From Sorex araneus (lineage: Eukaryota > Chordata > Mammalia > Eulipotyphla > Soricidae): a DNA stretch of 64,000 nt. Both the position numbers and the translations under genes were made by a program. Positions 34,641 through 47,476 of this stretch are shown here, piece after piece. Position 1 is the stretch's first letter; the number at the start of each line of letters is the position of its first letter. The stretch is taken from NCBI RefSeq assembly GCF_027595985.1, contig NC_073304.1:138739262-138803261 (forward strand). The letters run 5' to 3'. The notes under the pieces were generated by a model. The model did no database searches, had not been told where the DNA came from, and saw only the letters and a list, made by a program, of their open reading frames with translations.

Positions 34641-36484
34641 AAGAAAGAAAGAACACTGGGCAGTACTCAGCTTTAAGTGACATCGATGAGGGTCACTTAT
34701 TCTGTCTCTCATTCACCCATCTGGAACTCATGATCCCAGCAGATACTCATATCTTTTCTGGGATCTCATGCTTCCAACAGAGGAAGAAGAGGGCTCCCAG
34801 CCTTCATGAGGACAACACAAAGCTCAGGGTTTCTTCCACCAGATTCTGTTGGTTCAGGCAAGTGATTGGTGAGTTCAGACAAAAGGAGAGGGAATATTAT
34901 TCTCCACTGAAGGAGTGGTTGGCAGTCCACACAGCAGCATGGACAGGACAGAGGACCTCTTTTTCACCCCCAGTCCAATCACTACAAATAACTCTAGAGT
35001 GGTGATTTCAAACTGCCTGGGTCTCATTACAGTGCAAATCCTCATCGAGTAGGCCTGGGGTGTGTCTGGGATTACTCCACATTCCAGTCAAGCTTCCAGG
35101 AAATGTCAAGTCCACAAGGTCTATATCCACAATAAGCTAGGCATTATTAGAATACCTCCCACCAAAACCACCCCTTATGCTTAGGTTCAGTCTCACTTAC
35201 TCCTGGTGCACCAAATACCACCACTGCTGCATTGTTCCCTGAGTTAAGCATTATTCTCTCATGCTGGGGTTTGTGTGATCTGATCCATCTCCCTGGGCCA
35301 CCAGGCTTGTACATGCATCATTCCATGAGGAGTCATCCCAAAATACCTCCTCCAAATTCTCCACGCATTTTTTCACCTTATCTCCACTACTTCATTCTCC
35401 TTTTCTTTAGCATGTGACACTCTCTGTATCCTTCTAAAGTTGGTGGGGGTGGAATCCTTTGTTTTGTTTTTGTTAAGAAAGAGAACAAATTTAAAATTGC
35501 TTTAGGGAAATAATTAGAAAAATTCAAAACCAAATTCAGTTCTAGTATTTGTTTAGATTAGAAAACAAATTCAAATTTAGACTTGTTTAGATTAGAAATC
35601 AAATTCAAAATTGTTTAAGAGCATTGTTTAAGGGAAAATGATTGATGAGCATGCCAGGATTTCAGGAATGAGTGGATCCGGGTCTTCTCTGATACTGTCA
35701 GGTAGCAATTTGTCATCATATTCAGCTTTGACATCCCCCAGGATATATTTGGTGGACTCTCCCCAAGAGAAGGAAGAGAAGATAATCACCTATTTGTAAC
35801 CCCAGAATGAAAGAGGTGCATCAAGCGCAGAGCTCTCTCTGGATAACTCAGTAGAGTTTATTCCAACAAAGAACCAATGCTGAGACGGGAGCATGTGTTG
35901 TTTTTTGGTCAGACCTGGATTATAAGTATTTTCTGCACTCAGATACTGATGTCAGCCTCACGAAAAGTACTTGGAAAGATAGAAAGGTGTGAACTCTACA
36001 AAAGATAAGAATTGGAAAGCCCGGGGCTCACCTCCATTGTCCACAAACAGAGATTCCACGATGTTGAGGAAGCAGAGCTATGCTGCTTTAGCAAGTCTAG
36101 AACCACAGATAACAGGACTCCAGAACTCCAGCACTGACTCAGGGGCTGAACTAACTGAAGAACTTTAGCATCAGAAAGATATAAAAACTAGCCTTGGTGT
36201 GTTCCAAAAAACACTGGCATAAAGGTATAACTGATGTTACTGAAAAGTTTGTATGATCTAAAAGGTTAGAAAGCATTTAGACAAGTCAGTACCTCCTCAT
36301 GCAGGACTTTCAGGATCTTGAATAAGCAGAAGTATATTGTAAACTCCTGGGGAGAAGATTAGAGGGTATTTTTCTGTTGAGCACACATTGGGAAATGATT
36401 AACTGAACTCCACCCCGCCCATTTTATAAAAGCAGCAACTGAGGTCAAAAATAGGAAAGTAACGTGGGTGATGTCGTGCAATTA
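34641..36484. other. Intergenic single-copy stretch
   Basis: No gene recognised. At 35549-35613 two imperfect copies of a 31-34-bp AT-rich unit lie in tandem. Confidence 0.5.
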
Positions 36485-36797
36485 TAGTTGATCCTCAATC
36501 AGTGCGGGGGTATGAGTACTGACCCCTCAACACTTCCAAAACATGACTACTGAGAGTGTACTACTGACCTGAAGCACATAAACAGTTAATTAATACACAC
36601 GTTATATGTGCTATGTGGTATATTTTACAATTGAATAAGAAAGAGATATAATTAAGAAAATCAAGAGAAAATATACATGGAGTGCTGGACTGTATTTACT
36701 GATACTGTACATTTATGTCATCTATTTATAAGAAAATCTGCATTTATAAATGGATCTTTGAGTTCAAATCAGTTCAAGGGTCATTTGGAGTAAGTCC
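36485..36797. mobile_element. Probable Tigger-type MITE relic
   Basis: Starts GTTGATCCTCAATCAGTGC and ends GTTCAAATCAGTTCAAGGGTC, so the ends form imperfect inverted repeats. Interior motifs (catgactactgagagtgtactactgacc, taaacagttaattaa) recall an old mammalian TcMar-Tigger MITE. Orientation uncertain. Confidence 0.5.
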
Positions 36798-37480
36798 CTG
36801 AGCTTATACCTAACTCTGGCACAGGGGATTCTACAGAGAAGCAAGACTTCCGGCCTCTGGGAAGCCCTGTCCTCCAGTATTGGGAAGTTTCCCTTTCACC
36901 AGAGGGTATCCTCTTCTTTCTCACAGAGAGAGGGAAATGTAGCGGCTTTTAGGCTTCCGGGGCTCTGCGTTAAGCAGGGCTGTGGGCCCCCACGATGCTC
37001 TCTGCTGTGGATGTGTCCCTTGCTGCTGAGACCGAAGGGGACTCCTCAAAGTACAGAAAGCTGTGTGGGTCTAGACTCAAAAACTCGGCCACCTGCCCAG
37101 TAAGATGACAGCATAGATGAGGCTGAGACGGCATGAAGCTAGGCCAAATGTGGAAGAGTCAGCAGCAGCCGGGGGTGCCAAGAACCCCAGTCAGAGGAAA
37201 ATAATCTTCCTGAGCCAAGCACGCTCCTTCATCCAGACAGAGATCTGGCATCAGGGCCAGGGCATCTGACCTGAGGTGATAATTCTAACAACCTAACTTT
37301 TGAGGTCCGCTTGAGTCCAGGACTTGCTCCGTGCTCCTTCCAAGTCATGCACTTGATACCCCTCATGTATAAAGAAGAGGAAAGTGGCCCTTAGCTGGCA
37401 CATCTCCAACAAGAGCAGCAGCTCCGATGGAGGATTCCAGTTCCTAGGGATAATTATACAATTTTGGGTGTGTTTAAAAA
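36798..37480. other. Intergenic single-copy stretch
   Basis: GC-richer than its surroundings; no gene or repeat recognised. Confidence 0.45.
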
Positions 37481-37481
37481 T

Positions 37482-37640
37482 TATTTTTATTGATTGAGAG
37501 TCTATGGTTTATGATACTATTAGTAATGATTTCTCACGCACAAGATTTCAACACCACATCCATCACCCATCCCTCCCCTAAGGACCCCAATATCTATCCC
37601 TCTCAAAAAGGGTCAGGACAGGGGTGGGGAGAAGAGCTAG
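37482..37640 (-). mobile_element. Diverged L1-type 3' end
   Basis: Antisense A-rich end (AAAAATTATTTTTATTGATTG) and 'atccatcacccatccctccc' type G-rich 3' UTR, older than the adjacent copy. Confidence 0.5.
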
Positions 37641-37657
37641 GACACTGACCATAACTT

Positions 37658-37819
37658 GTCTTTTTTTTTTTTCAAGTATTGAATCACTGTGAGATACACG
37701 GTTATTCAGGATTGGGTTTCAATCATACAATATCCTGCCCCTTCACCAGTGTACATTTCCCACCACCAATGTCCCCAGTTTCTCTCCTCCCCTGCCCCCT
37801 GCCTCCACATGGAGGTCAC

Positions 37820-37888
<69 letters not shown>

Positions 37889-37960
37889 GTCTCCGCCCCT
37901 GCCCCTCCTTTTGGCATTGTGGTTGCAGTACAGATACTGAAAGGTTATCATGTATATCCC
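37658..37960 (-). mobile_element. L1 3' UTR fragment with (CT)n
   Basis: Antisense: TTGAATCACTGTGAGATACA, CCCCTTCACCAGTGTACAT, a pure (CT)n at about 37825-37884 in place of the GA run, and TTTTGGCATTGTGGTTGCAGTA. Confidence 0.85.
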
Positions 37961-38059
37961 CCTTTACCTACTTTCAACACTCAGTTCTTGTTCAGAATGG
38001 CTATTTCCAACTGTTATTATATTGATCCCTTCTCTATCCTGGCATGGAAGAGGGCCCAA

Positions 38060-38255
38060 AACTGACAGCAGTATCAAACTAGTGTGGAAATTGCAAAGCG
38101 CTGATAATTGGAAGAGACCTGTGTTTGATGTTGGCTTTGCCTCTGCCACCACTCTTCTCTGACTACCTAGCGTTGAGATGACACTCAGTGGGAGCAGAAC
38201 ACTGACCTGCCCAGGTCAGGAAGTGGTCTGTTGCCCTCTGAGGAATGAGGTTATG
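38060..38255. repeat. MIR-like relic
   Basis: Weak MIR resemblance (gacctgtgtttgatgttggctttgcc). Confidence 0.3.
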
Positions 38256-38329
38256 CTCTGGATCCAAGACTGCATTTACAAATGGGGAGGTTTATCTTCT
38301 GTGCCTACCAAATCTCAAAAGGTCTCCTG

Positions 38330-38505
38330 AGAAAACAAAGTGCCTGCCACAGAGACAGGAAGTGGGTGGGAGGGAAACTGAGTCCATTGGTGGAGGGAAG
38401 TGGCCACTAGTGAAGGGATTGATGTTGGAACATTGTATACTTAAAATACAATCATGAATAACTTTTCAATTCAATGACTCAAAAAATATAATTTTTAAAA
38501 GAATG
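38330..38505 (+). mobile_element. L1 3' UTR fragment
   Basis: GTGCCTGCCACAGAGACAGG, GGCCACTAGTGAAGGGATTG, AACATTGTATACTTAAAATA and an A-rich end. Confidence 0.75.
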
Positions 38506-38544
38506 CTATTTAACTCCCAGACACTCAGCCATGAGAATTTTAAA

Positions 38545-38935
38545 GACTCATGTATCACTGGCATCCCATTGTTCATAGATTTACTTGAGCGGGCACCAGT
38601 AATGTCTCTATTACACTCAGCCCTGAGATTTTAGCAGTCTCTCCTTACTCGTCTTTCCCAATGATTGGAGGCTCTTTCAGGGTCAGAAGAATGAGACCTA
38701 TCATTACTGTTTTTGGCACATTGAATACGCCATGGATAGCTTGCCAGGCTCTGCCATGTGGGTGGGATACTCTTGGTAGCTTGCCGGGCTCTCCAAGAGG
38801 TATGTGTATATATCTGTTACTGTATTTGTGATATGAATATGCCACGAGAGCTTGTCAGGCTTCCCGAGCAGGTAATAGATTCTCAGTAGCTTGTCAGATT
38901 CTCCAAGAGGGAGAAGTAGGCTATTAGATGTAATC
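38545..38935 (-). mobile_element. Second-family SINE body with extra repeat units
   Basis: Antisense family-2 3' end (TGTATCACTGGCATCCCATT), an insertion of about 90 bp, then four units of the 'agcttgccaggctct' motif (near 38739, 38776, 38846 and 38897) instead of the usual two. The tRNA-like head is absent. Confidence 0.7.
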
Positions 38936-41900
38936 CCATCAATGGCCAACATCCAGAAACTATAAAACCAAGCCCCCATGCCTGTCTGTCTTCACCGGGG
39001 ACCCTCAGGTTTTGCTTCCCTTCCCACCCCGAGCACAGCCTCAACAAAGACTAATGATAAAGTGAAATTTCACTAAAGAGTGAACTCCACAGGAAGGACT
39101 GAGACCGGTTTTGTTTCTCCTTTTTAAAAATTATTTTTAAATGAATAAACATATTAATGACCTTTACAAAAGAAAGTTATTCTGAAATTACTGAAATTCC
39201 TTGAAACTCCCGCAGAACAGTCTCTGCAGAATCCTATTTGCAATACAGATAGTTCATTATCTGCTTAGATGATAAATGCATGCCATCAGGGGCAATCTTC
39301 TGCATAATCCTTATGGCCTTGACAGCCAACTTAGATCTGAGTAGAGACACAACAGAAAGTTGGAAGGATAGGACTCTCTTGCTGAGGCCCTCTTAGTGAA
39401 GTGAGAGCCACCCAACTAGTGATTTTTCTAAGTCATAAGCAGGTCTTTGTATTTGGAAGACACTTATTTCTAATCCAAGACTCATAACTGCATATATGTG
39501 TACCTTTCCAACAAAAGCTGTGGAATTGGAGGTATCATTTTCTTTGGTGTATTGGGTGGGGGAGCATTGTGGGTGGAGAAGTGGGGGTAGGGAAGAGGGG
39601 TGAGGGAGCTTTGAAGCAACTCTCAGGGAGCCCTGGGGGTCACTTTTATCAATATTCACCCACCAGGTGACCTGGTTAGATGCTCTGCCAAGCCAGGTGC
39701 TGCTGCTCATGTCAGTGGTGCTGGGGCTACCAGGCCACCACAGTGGTACTATAACAAGAGGACCATGCAGTGCCAGGGATCAAACTTGGGACTTTGTATG
39801 CAAAACATGTCGCTTAGTCCTTTGATCAGTGTGACTCCTGGAAGACTCTTTAGAAGACGATCAAACTGCCCTGTAAAGAACAGCAGGAGAGCACAGATGC
39901 ACAAAACATGAAAATGGAAGAGATTAAGTGAATTTGAATGTTGGAATCAGAATTCTGTCCACCAAAGAAAAAACAGAAGACCCAAAACATATGGGCCTTG
40001 CATATCTTGGTTGGAATGAAAGGAATGCTTACACAACCGCACAGTTGCAGAGTTCCACCTCAGCTACATGATGTCCCCTTGCTGGCCAACAGCCTCACTG
40101 TGTATTTGCACCCAAGTAAAAGGGATTCAGCCCAGAGCTAGAAGGACACAAGGATTTCCCAGAAATCCAACAGAAGGCTTTTAAAAGGCAGCTCAGTGCT
40201 TGAGAATGCAGGTATTAGTCCAAGGCATGCTTGGATTTGAGCCCAGCAAATCATCAAATCATCCAATCAAAACTGCCCAAATCATCTGTAAAATGGTGAT
40301 ACCACAGACCCTACCTCCTCATACAAGTGGGCATATGAAATGAGCAAATACTCGAGAAAAACTTTACACTGTGCTTTAGAAAGCCTGGATAAGCACTAGG
40401 TATTACCTGAGGATAAGTATCTTTTACACCAACGCTGAGAATCTAATGTAAATTCAAGTAGTTCATATGGCAGAGAATCCAACAGAAGGGGGAAGAAGTG
40501 AGTCAAGACAGTACCTACTGGGCTTGTGAGCACATTACCACCACTGGCAATGAAGGAGGCTCCATGCTTCTGGAGATTTCTGGGTGGTGACATGAAATCT
40601 GCCTCAGATCTCACCCACCAGAGCAAAGCAGGAAGTGGGTATTTCTCTGCCTCCATGCTCATGTCAACAGCTAAGATTGATTCAAGGTAACAAGCTTAGT
40701 GTCTACTAACTTTGCCATTGTTGTTCTTCAGATTCTCATCCTGAATAGGAAAGCCTGAACTCTTGAGCTGCCTTGAGGTTTTGTCCCATCATTGCCTTTT
40801 ACCAGATATGCAATCATCTTTGCCTCACTGGGCCTCGGTATCCCCCTCTGTCTCTGCTCTATTGCTGCCAATTCACTCTTCGAATGAAACATGCCATAAA
40901 GAGGCAGGTATGTAGTAGGTATGCAGCAAGATTAAGCCCCTTTGTGTTCATTCTGCCAACTTGCCAGTTCTCCTATCACATTTCAGTCCCTGGAGAGTCT
41001 GGTGCCAGTCAAGCAGGGGCAGGCTGACATCTCCACTTGTGTTGGCTTCCAAGGCAACTCCTGAGTGATGTGTTTGTCCTACTGCAATGCTCTCTAGAAC
41101 TACATATTAGCATGCTGTTTCCACTGTTGCTTGGCACTCTCTGTGTGCATGTGTGGTTTTTATCAACTCCAGAGAAGAAGGAAGAAGTGGCTGGCCTGAA
41201 AGAGGCCCAAACAGCAGGGAAATCCCACAGAAAGAATTTCTGAACCCTGCAGCTCACTCGACTTACAGCTGAGTCAGATGGCGGGAGAGGGTGCCAGAAT
41301 AATAGAGGGCGTCCAGTTACATTGAAATACCAGATAAAGACTGAATTGCTTTGTTTGACAGTATCTTCTGAAATACTCAGGCCATATTAAAGTATAGGTT
41401 ATTTATTGTGTGTCTGACATTCAGATTTAACTCAGCGGCTTATATTTTTTGCTTCCTAATACTGGCTATCCTGGTCTGGGGCGATGCAACCTCATGGGAG
41501 GTTACATTAGAGACCAGTCTAACAATTACCCAGTTGGCACAGCAGAGAGCACTACCTGCCCCCAGGTATCTATCTATCTCTGGGGACCTGATTGTAGGAC
41601 CTGTCAAGCCCTCTACACACTTTCGTCGTACAATATAGCTATCAGTGGACTCTCACAAAGGCACATGCAGTACACATCAGTGTGCAAAGAAAATGCACTG
41701 ATGCTTCAATACTTCCAGACAACAGAGTGCAGGGAAATGCAGATGAGCCAGCCAAGTTTTGGTCACCCAGGAGCAGTGCATGTGCACATGTGCACGTGGC
41801 CTGCTAAGGGAAGAAGAAGGAGAAGGGTAAGAAGAGGATGTGAAGGAGCTGAGCAAATCAGTTTCTATATGATCCCACAGGTACTCTGGACCAGGAATGT

Positions 41901-42832
41901 TACCAAAGAGTTGTTCCCACCTAGAGACAGAGCGTTACATTTTGGTACTTTGGCCACCCCAGGAGAGAGACTTCACCTCTTATCTCTGATTCTCCAATGT
42001 AGCTGCTTGCGTTTCTAAGTGAGCCACAATTCTGAATCCACCACTTCCAGTAGTTCTAGGATGGCTGTTACCTGCTGGTCCTGGAGGTCTGTACATGGCG
42101 TACACAGTGCCTGGTGCACTCTTTAATTTCATGTTGTCCTTTCAGTGCGTGGAGTCAGCAGTCTAAGACCAGAGAAAGTCTCTGCTGGGACCTGTGTGTT
42201 TTTAGGAGCTACAGGCCTCCTGCTTGGCCTCCCTAAGGATTAGAAGGGGAGTTTCTGCATCTTTGTGGCAGAGTAGAGACAGAAAACAGGTGACTGCTTA
42301 GTCTGGAGATGACCAGTCCCTCTGGTCCTGTAGGGCTATGTTGGCACCTAATGCAGTCTTTGCGTCTGTGTAAGGTTCCCATTCATGGTACCTCTTCAGT
42401 GTGATTTCAGTCATTGGCTTACCTATTGCTCCTTGAATCATATACATGTCCATGCCCGGCTCATCTTTCCCACCTTTCTTCACAGTAGCTGCACCGTTGC
42501 CTCAAAACACTTCTTATCTATTGAGAGCCCAACCTAAATTCTGGACTTTCTGTTCACTTCTGGATCTTTATCTCAGAAAGGGAAGGTGAATCTCCATATC
42601 AGTCCCCCACCCTCCCCTCCCTGCTCTATTACACATCTCTCATGCATCATCTTCTTTGAGCTCTGAGGTGACTTTCCTCCTTTTGAGAATCCATGGAGTA
42701 GAAGAAGTAACCCCTCCTTGGTCTTACTTTCTTCTGGGGGAAAGAAACTTCTGTCTCCCAAGATAACATTGCTTTCCCTTTCTCACTGGGAGAGAAGTCA
42801 AAAGCCCTACCTATACATCAAGAGCTTTAGGA
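38936..42832. other. Intergenic stretch, mostly single-copy
   Basis: No gene recognised. About 39715-39835 looks like a very degenerate SINE and about 40195-40420 like a MIR relic. At 41770-41795 an alternating GTGCATGTGCACATGTGCAC tract is palindromic. Open frames (for example 41449-42018) show no family. Confidence 0.45.
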
Positions 42833-42837
42833 GATAC

Positions 42838-42890
<53 letters not shown>

Positions 42891-42911
42891 ATCTATCTAT
42901 CTATCTATCTC
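42833..42911. repeat. (TATC)n microsatellite
   Basis: About 19 TATC units with one interrupted unit (TATCATC). Confidence 0.96.
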
Positions 42912-42984
42912 ACAATACGTTCATGTTTATAGCATAATTATTCATAGTAAATAAAAGATGGAAGCCAAAAATGCCCATTAATGG

Positions 42985-43355
42985 ATGAAGAATTTAATAT
43001 AGACATATACTCAATGATCATTACTCTTTGTAAGGGAAATTCTAACACATATTACAACATGGAGGAATCTTGATGCATGCAACATGAAGTAAGCCAGTCA
43101 CAGACAAAGACAAATGCTATCTTATTCCATTTATATGAGGTATCTAGGATACTCGAATATACAGAAAGCAGCATGGTGGTTGCCAGAAGTTTGGATTGGG
43201 AGAGAATAGGGGTGGGGAACTGTTGCTTAATGGATATGAAAAAGTTCTGGGCATTGTTTTTACAATAGTATAGAGTTGGCATTGCATGTTTAAAATAGTT
43301 ATGATGGTAAATTTTATGTTACATGCACTTTATTGAAATTAAAAATAAAAATCAA
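42985..43355 (+). mobile_element. Ancient L1 (L1MA/MB-type) 3' end
   Basis: Typical old mammalian L1 3' end: ATGAAGTAAGCCAGTCACAG, 'ttccatttatatgaggtatc', CATGGTGGTTGCCAGAAG, then an A-rich end. Clearly older than shrew L1. Confidence 0.75.
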
Positions 43356-43525
43356 ACTAGGATGTGGCTCAAGTCATAGAAAATATGACTGGTATGGGTG
43401 AGGCTTTGAGTTCGATTTTCTGTACCACATGGTCTCCTGAGCAACTCCAGGTGTAGCCCTGCTGATCCCAAATCCCTTCAGAGTCTGAATACTGCTGAGG
43501 ATGACCTCTAAAACATAAAAATAAG
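43356..43525 (+). mobile_element. Very degenerate SINE
   Basis: GAGTTCGATTTTCTGTACC and ATGGTCTCCTGAGCAACTCC match the SOR middle; the rest is eroded. Confidence 0.55.
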
Positions 43526-43605
43526 TGAAAAATATATATGAGTATGATACATTAGGTGTCTTGTCCATGTAAGGTAAGTAGTATATGCATCCATTCTTTA
43601 GAGGA

Positions 43606-43782
43606 ATTGTTTTATTTTTATTTGGGGGTCATACTTGGTGGTGCTCAGGGATTACTCCTGGATCTCCACTCAGGTATCATTCCTGGCTGTGTTTGGAGGA
43701 TGCTCCAGGGTGCTAGAGATTAAACCCAGGTTGGCCATGTGTAAGGTAAGAGACTTACTCACTGTACTATCTCTCTGACCCC
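43606..43782 (-). mobile_element. SOR-type SINE, diverged
   Basis: Full-length antisense copy from GTTTTATTTTTATTTGGGGG to CTATCTCTCTGACCCC. Confidence 0.85.
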
Positions 43783-43873
43783 AGATGACTTAATAGATTA
43801 TCCTCTGGTCCTACAGAGACCAGGACTCTAAAAGAGAGGAAACATTTTTCATAAAGAAAAGATACAACCAGAG

Positions 43874-44053
43874 GGGCTGGAGCGATAGCACAGCGGGTAG
43901 GGCTTTTGCCTTACACGCACCCGACCCAGGTTCAATTCCCAGCATCCCATATGGTCCCCCGAGCACCACCAGAAGTAACTCCTGAGTGCATGAGCCAGGA
44001 GTAACCTCTGTGCATTGCCGGGTGTGACCCAAAAAGCACACACACACAAAAAA
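43874..44053 (+). mobile_element. SOR-type SINE
   Basis: Near-consensus from GGGGCTGGAGCGATAGCACA to an A-rich end with CACACACA; flanked by AAGATACAACCA / AAGATACCACCA. Confidence 0.93.
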
Positions 44054-45168
44054 AAAGATACCACCAAAAATTATCCCAACTAAACTAACTATACGAAAGA
44101 TATGATGTAGCATGAACATGATTTTAGATTAGGAAAAGGGAGATGGGAAACAGTCATGGGCTGAGGAAGATACATTATGGACAAACTAGAAAACAAGAGA
44201 TTTCTTCAGAGCATTGTTGGTGTTTTGTCTTCCCTGAGGGCTCAGTGATCCCCTCACAGGTTTATAAAACCTTACTCAAGTACACCAGGGTCAGAAATTT
44301 GAGGAAATTCAGATATTTTTGAGTCTTAGACGGCAATATAGTGCCTATTCCATGTACTACAAACATTCCCAGTGGAGTCTGGCTCAGCATCCTGTAAACA
44401 AATCCATTAATATTCCTGTGGCAAAATGTATAAATATTCATACTAAGTGGGATAATAAAGACTATAAATAGCATCATGTCAGTTCTAGCCAGGTTTGGAT
44501 GCCAAATAGATTTTTTTTTAAGATATTCTGTTTTTCAGAGATTTTTAGATTTAAAAATAGCAAAATAGGGATCATGGACTTGTATGAATTTTGTACCAGG
44601 TAAAGACTATAAATTGAGAAGACATAAAATGCTGAAAGGGACCAGAATAGCAAGTTTATCTTATAAACTTGTAATGCACAGAGGTGACTTGCCCAAGGTT
44701 GCACTGCTGGTCATGGACAGAGCTGAGATCATAAACATTTCCTAAGCCAGACCAGAATACACAGCAGGGTTTGAGCAGGGACATTCACACCAAATTGTAA
44801 TTTGAGTGATATCAGGACTTCATTAAATCCCTGGGGAGGTTACTTGTTGCTTTCAGAATGTATCCCCATATTATTGAATCCACTCTGCTTATTACAGCTT
44901 GCAAATGGCTAGTTTTCTCTGGTTGAGGTACCTCCAGAAGATCTTGTCTGATAGTTTCATAAACTGAACTAATCATGTGTACAGATGTTGCTCAGCAAAA
45001 GTCAGCAACCATTGGACTTATTAGACCATGCATCACTTATAGATTCATCCAGAAAATGAGCTATAATTAAAGTATCATGTTTGAGATGATTGCCACCAAG
45101 GCAATTGATTTCCATTGTAGAACTGAATCAAAAGGCAAAAAGATAAATTTTATATTTAGGACTGGATA
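44054..45168. other. Intergenic stretch
   Basis: No gene recognised. About 44640-44730 resembles a MIR core (gaggtgacttgcccaaggt). Confidence 0.5.
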
Positions 45169-45169
45169 T

Positions 45170-45300
45170 ATAGTACCGTTGCTTTGCTTATACCTGATCC
45201 TATTGGATCCCCAGAATCATGTATAATTCCTTGAACACTGCCAGAAATGATACCTAAGCACAGGGCCAGGAGTTTGCCATCAGCTCTGTCAGATATGTTT
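45170..45300 (+). mobile_element. Very degenerate SINE
   Basis: GGATCCCCAGAATCATG and AACACTGCCAGAAATGATACC preserve the SOR order; the head is eroded. Confidence 0.5.
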
Positions 45301-45344
45301 CAAAAACAAAAATAAAATTATTTTTATTTTTGAATAATGAATAA

Positions 45345-45596
45345 TAGCACTGTAGTACTGTCATCCCATTGTTCATCGATTTGCTCGAGCGGTAACCAGT
45401 AACTTCTCCACTGTGAGACTTGTTGTTACTGTTTTGGGCATATTGAATACGCCACGGGTAGCTTGCCAGGCTCTGCCATGCGGGCAGGACACTCTCGGTA
45501 ACTTGCCAGGCTCTCCGAGAGGGATAAAGGAATTGAACCTGGGTTGGCCGCGTGCAAGGCAAACGCCTTACCTGCTGTGCTATCGACCCAGTCCAT
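45345..45596 (-). mobile_element. Second-family shrew SINE
   Basis: Full-length antisense copy; begins TACTGTCATCCCATTGTTCA (no A tail), two 'agcttgccaggctct' type units, B box region and the head end 'ctatcgacccagtcc'. Confidence 0.92.
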
Positions 45597-45965
45597 AATA
45601 ATTAATAATAATAATCATTAAAGATCCTTTTCCCCCTTCAACTCTTGATGCTTAAGCTTTGAGACTGACTCTGCCCTAGATCTCAGAAAAATTAAGATGT
45701 TTTGTGCTTGATTTATAGTGCATCATGTCATCTAATAATATTCTTTCATTCAACATTATTTTGTAATGTTGATGAGAAAATAATTCCTTATCTGGAATTA
45801 TTGAAAACCATCTGATACTCTTTGAGGGTCTACTTTTGTTACATATAATGTTGCTTAAACTCAGTTTCCAAGAATCATTGATATTGCTAATATTCTGGCA
45901 CATAGTAGTTAGTGCACTAATATATTAAATGAATGGGTGACTGAAAGAATATGAAGGTTGTATTA

Positions 45966-46213
45966 GTGTCACTGTATCACTCATCCTGTTGTTCATCGAT
46001 TTGCTCGAGTGGGCACCAGTAACATCTCCATTGTGAGACTTGTTGCTGTTTTTGGCATATCAAATATGCCACAGGTAGCTTGCCAGGCTCTGCTGTTCGG
46101 GCGGGATACTCTCGATAGCTTGCTGGGCTCTCTGAGAGGGATGGAGGAATTGAACCCGAGTCGGCCACGTGCAAGACAAACGCTCTACCGGCTGTGCTAT
46201 CTCTACAGCCCTG
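45966..46213 (-). mobile_element. Second-family shrew SINE
   Basis: Full-length antisense copy, 370 bp from the previous one and in the same orientation. Begins GTGTCACTGTATCACTCATC with no A tail. Possible short TSD TGTATTA(G/C). Confidence 0.92.
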
Positions 46214-46214
46214 T

Positions 46215-46800
46215 ATTACAGAGTTAGTACTCTATAATAAATACTCTATAATAAAGTATTGTAGTACTCTATAATAAATAGCACAATTCCAATGTAATAT
46301 TAAATGCAATAAATGTGGAAAAGTGAAAATTGAAAGTGGAAAACATTGCTTGGGATTACCAAGAAGTCCACAGGTAAAAGCCTTTAAGGCATGTCTAGAT
46401 CCAGACCTGAAAATTCCCTCTGGGGCATCTATCTCTGATCTTCTCACAAACCTGCTTATCCTACATGTCTCTGACTTTTTAGATTAGTTCTTCAGGCATA
46501 GATGATGACTGAATAGTCAGCATCAGATCCGTACTCCTACCTGCTGAACAGTCCTGGTGGGGGAAGACAGCCTTTTCCCCAATTCTTCCAACGGAAGTCC
46601 CCAACTTGGCCTGGAATGAGTCATACACCTATTTCTGAACCAATCACTAAAGACGTGTGAATTTCACTTGCCAAGACCTCATGAGTGTGGTTGGACATCT
46701 GGAGTTAAGGTGTTGGGAAAATATGGAGGATTGGAGAAAATTAGTCCCCCAAATGAAGGAGAGGTGCTTGTCCCAGAAGCAGAACAACTAAATACTAAGC
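46215..46800. other. Intergenic stretch with local duplication
   Basis: ACTCTATAATAAA is repeated three times at 46227-46279. No gene recognised. Confidence 0.5.
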
Positions 46801-46805
46801 AGCAG

Positions 46806-46943
46806 ACTTTTTTGGGGTCACACTTGGCGATGTAACTCCAGAGGTACTCCTGGTGGTGCTCGGGGTACCATATGGGATGTCAAGGATCAAACTCAGATCT
46901 GCCTCATGCAAGGCAAATGCCCTACCCACTGCTCTAGCCCCCA
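46806..46943 (-). mobile_element. SOR-type SINE, internally deleted
   Basis: TTTTTTGGGGTCACACTTGGCGATG to CTCTAGCCCC (key parts), with the middle shortened. Confidence 0.8.
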
Positions 46944-47154
46944 ACAGACTTAACAATAGTGCACTCAAAAGTTCTTTCCACTTATATGAATTATATATTA
47001 AGCTCAACTTTTATCTGTTTCCTTATGTATTTACTTGTAGGGGCTCTTAAGGAGTGTTCAGGAGACCCATGATACCCTGAGCAGATTTTCAACCAACCCA
47101 GCTAGTAGTTTAATGTAAGAGTCGAGTATCATGGATTATCCAAACCATCCCTGC

Positions 47155-47278
47155 AGTGCTTGGAGCCTCTAGGGTTGGATTTGGAGATGCTCATGGATCA
47201 TGTGATGCCAAAAATTGAATCAGGTTTGGTAGCATGCAGGGTATGAGCCTTAACCCCTGTATTATTTCTCTGGTCCAA
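47155..47278 (-). mobile_element. Very degenerate SINE
   Basis: GCTCATGGATCATGTGATGCC, AATTGAATCAGG and TATTATTTCTCTGGTCC fit eroded antisense SOR. Confidence 0.45.
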
Positions 47279-47476
47279 AAGCTCATATTTTAAGAGATAT
47301 TGATTGCCCAGCGATCACAGATATCAATTTGATCATACAGCATAGAGAATTGCTTGATAATAGATCTGAGAAATAAGGACAAATAGAAAACAAGTCAATC
47401 AACTCATCTATAATTGTTCTTAATTAACTCATTTGATTGGCATAACCATCCTGAGGGTGTATGGCATTTATTATCC

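Noticed and set aside
41449..42018. 189-codon open frame
   Set aside because: No recognisable domain, no splice or promoter context and ordinary intergenic composition; probably chance.
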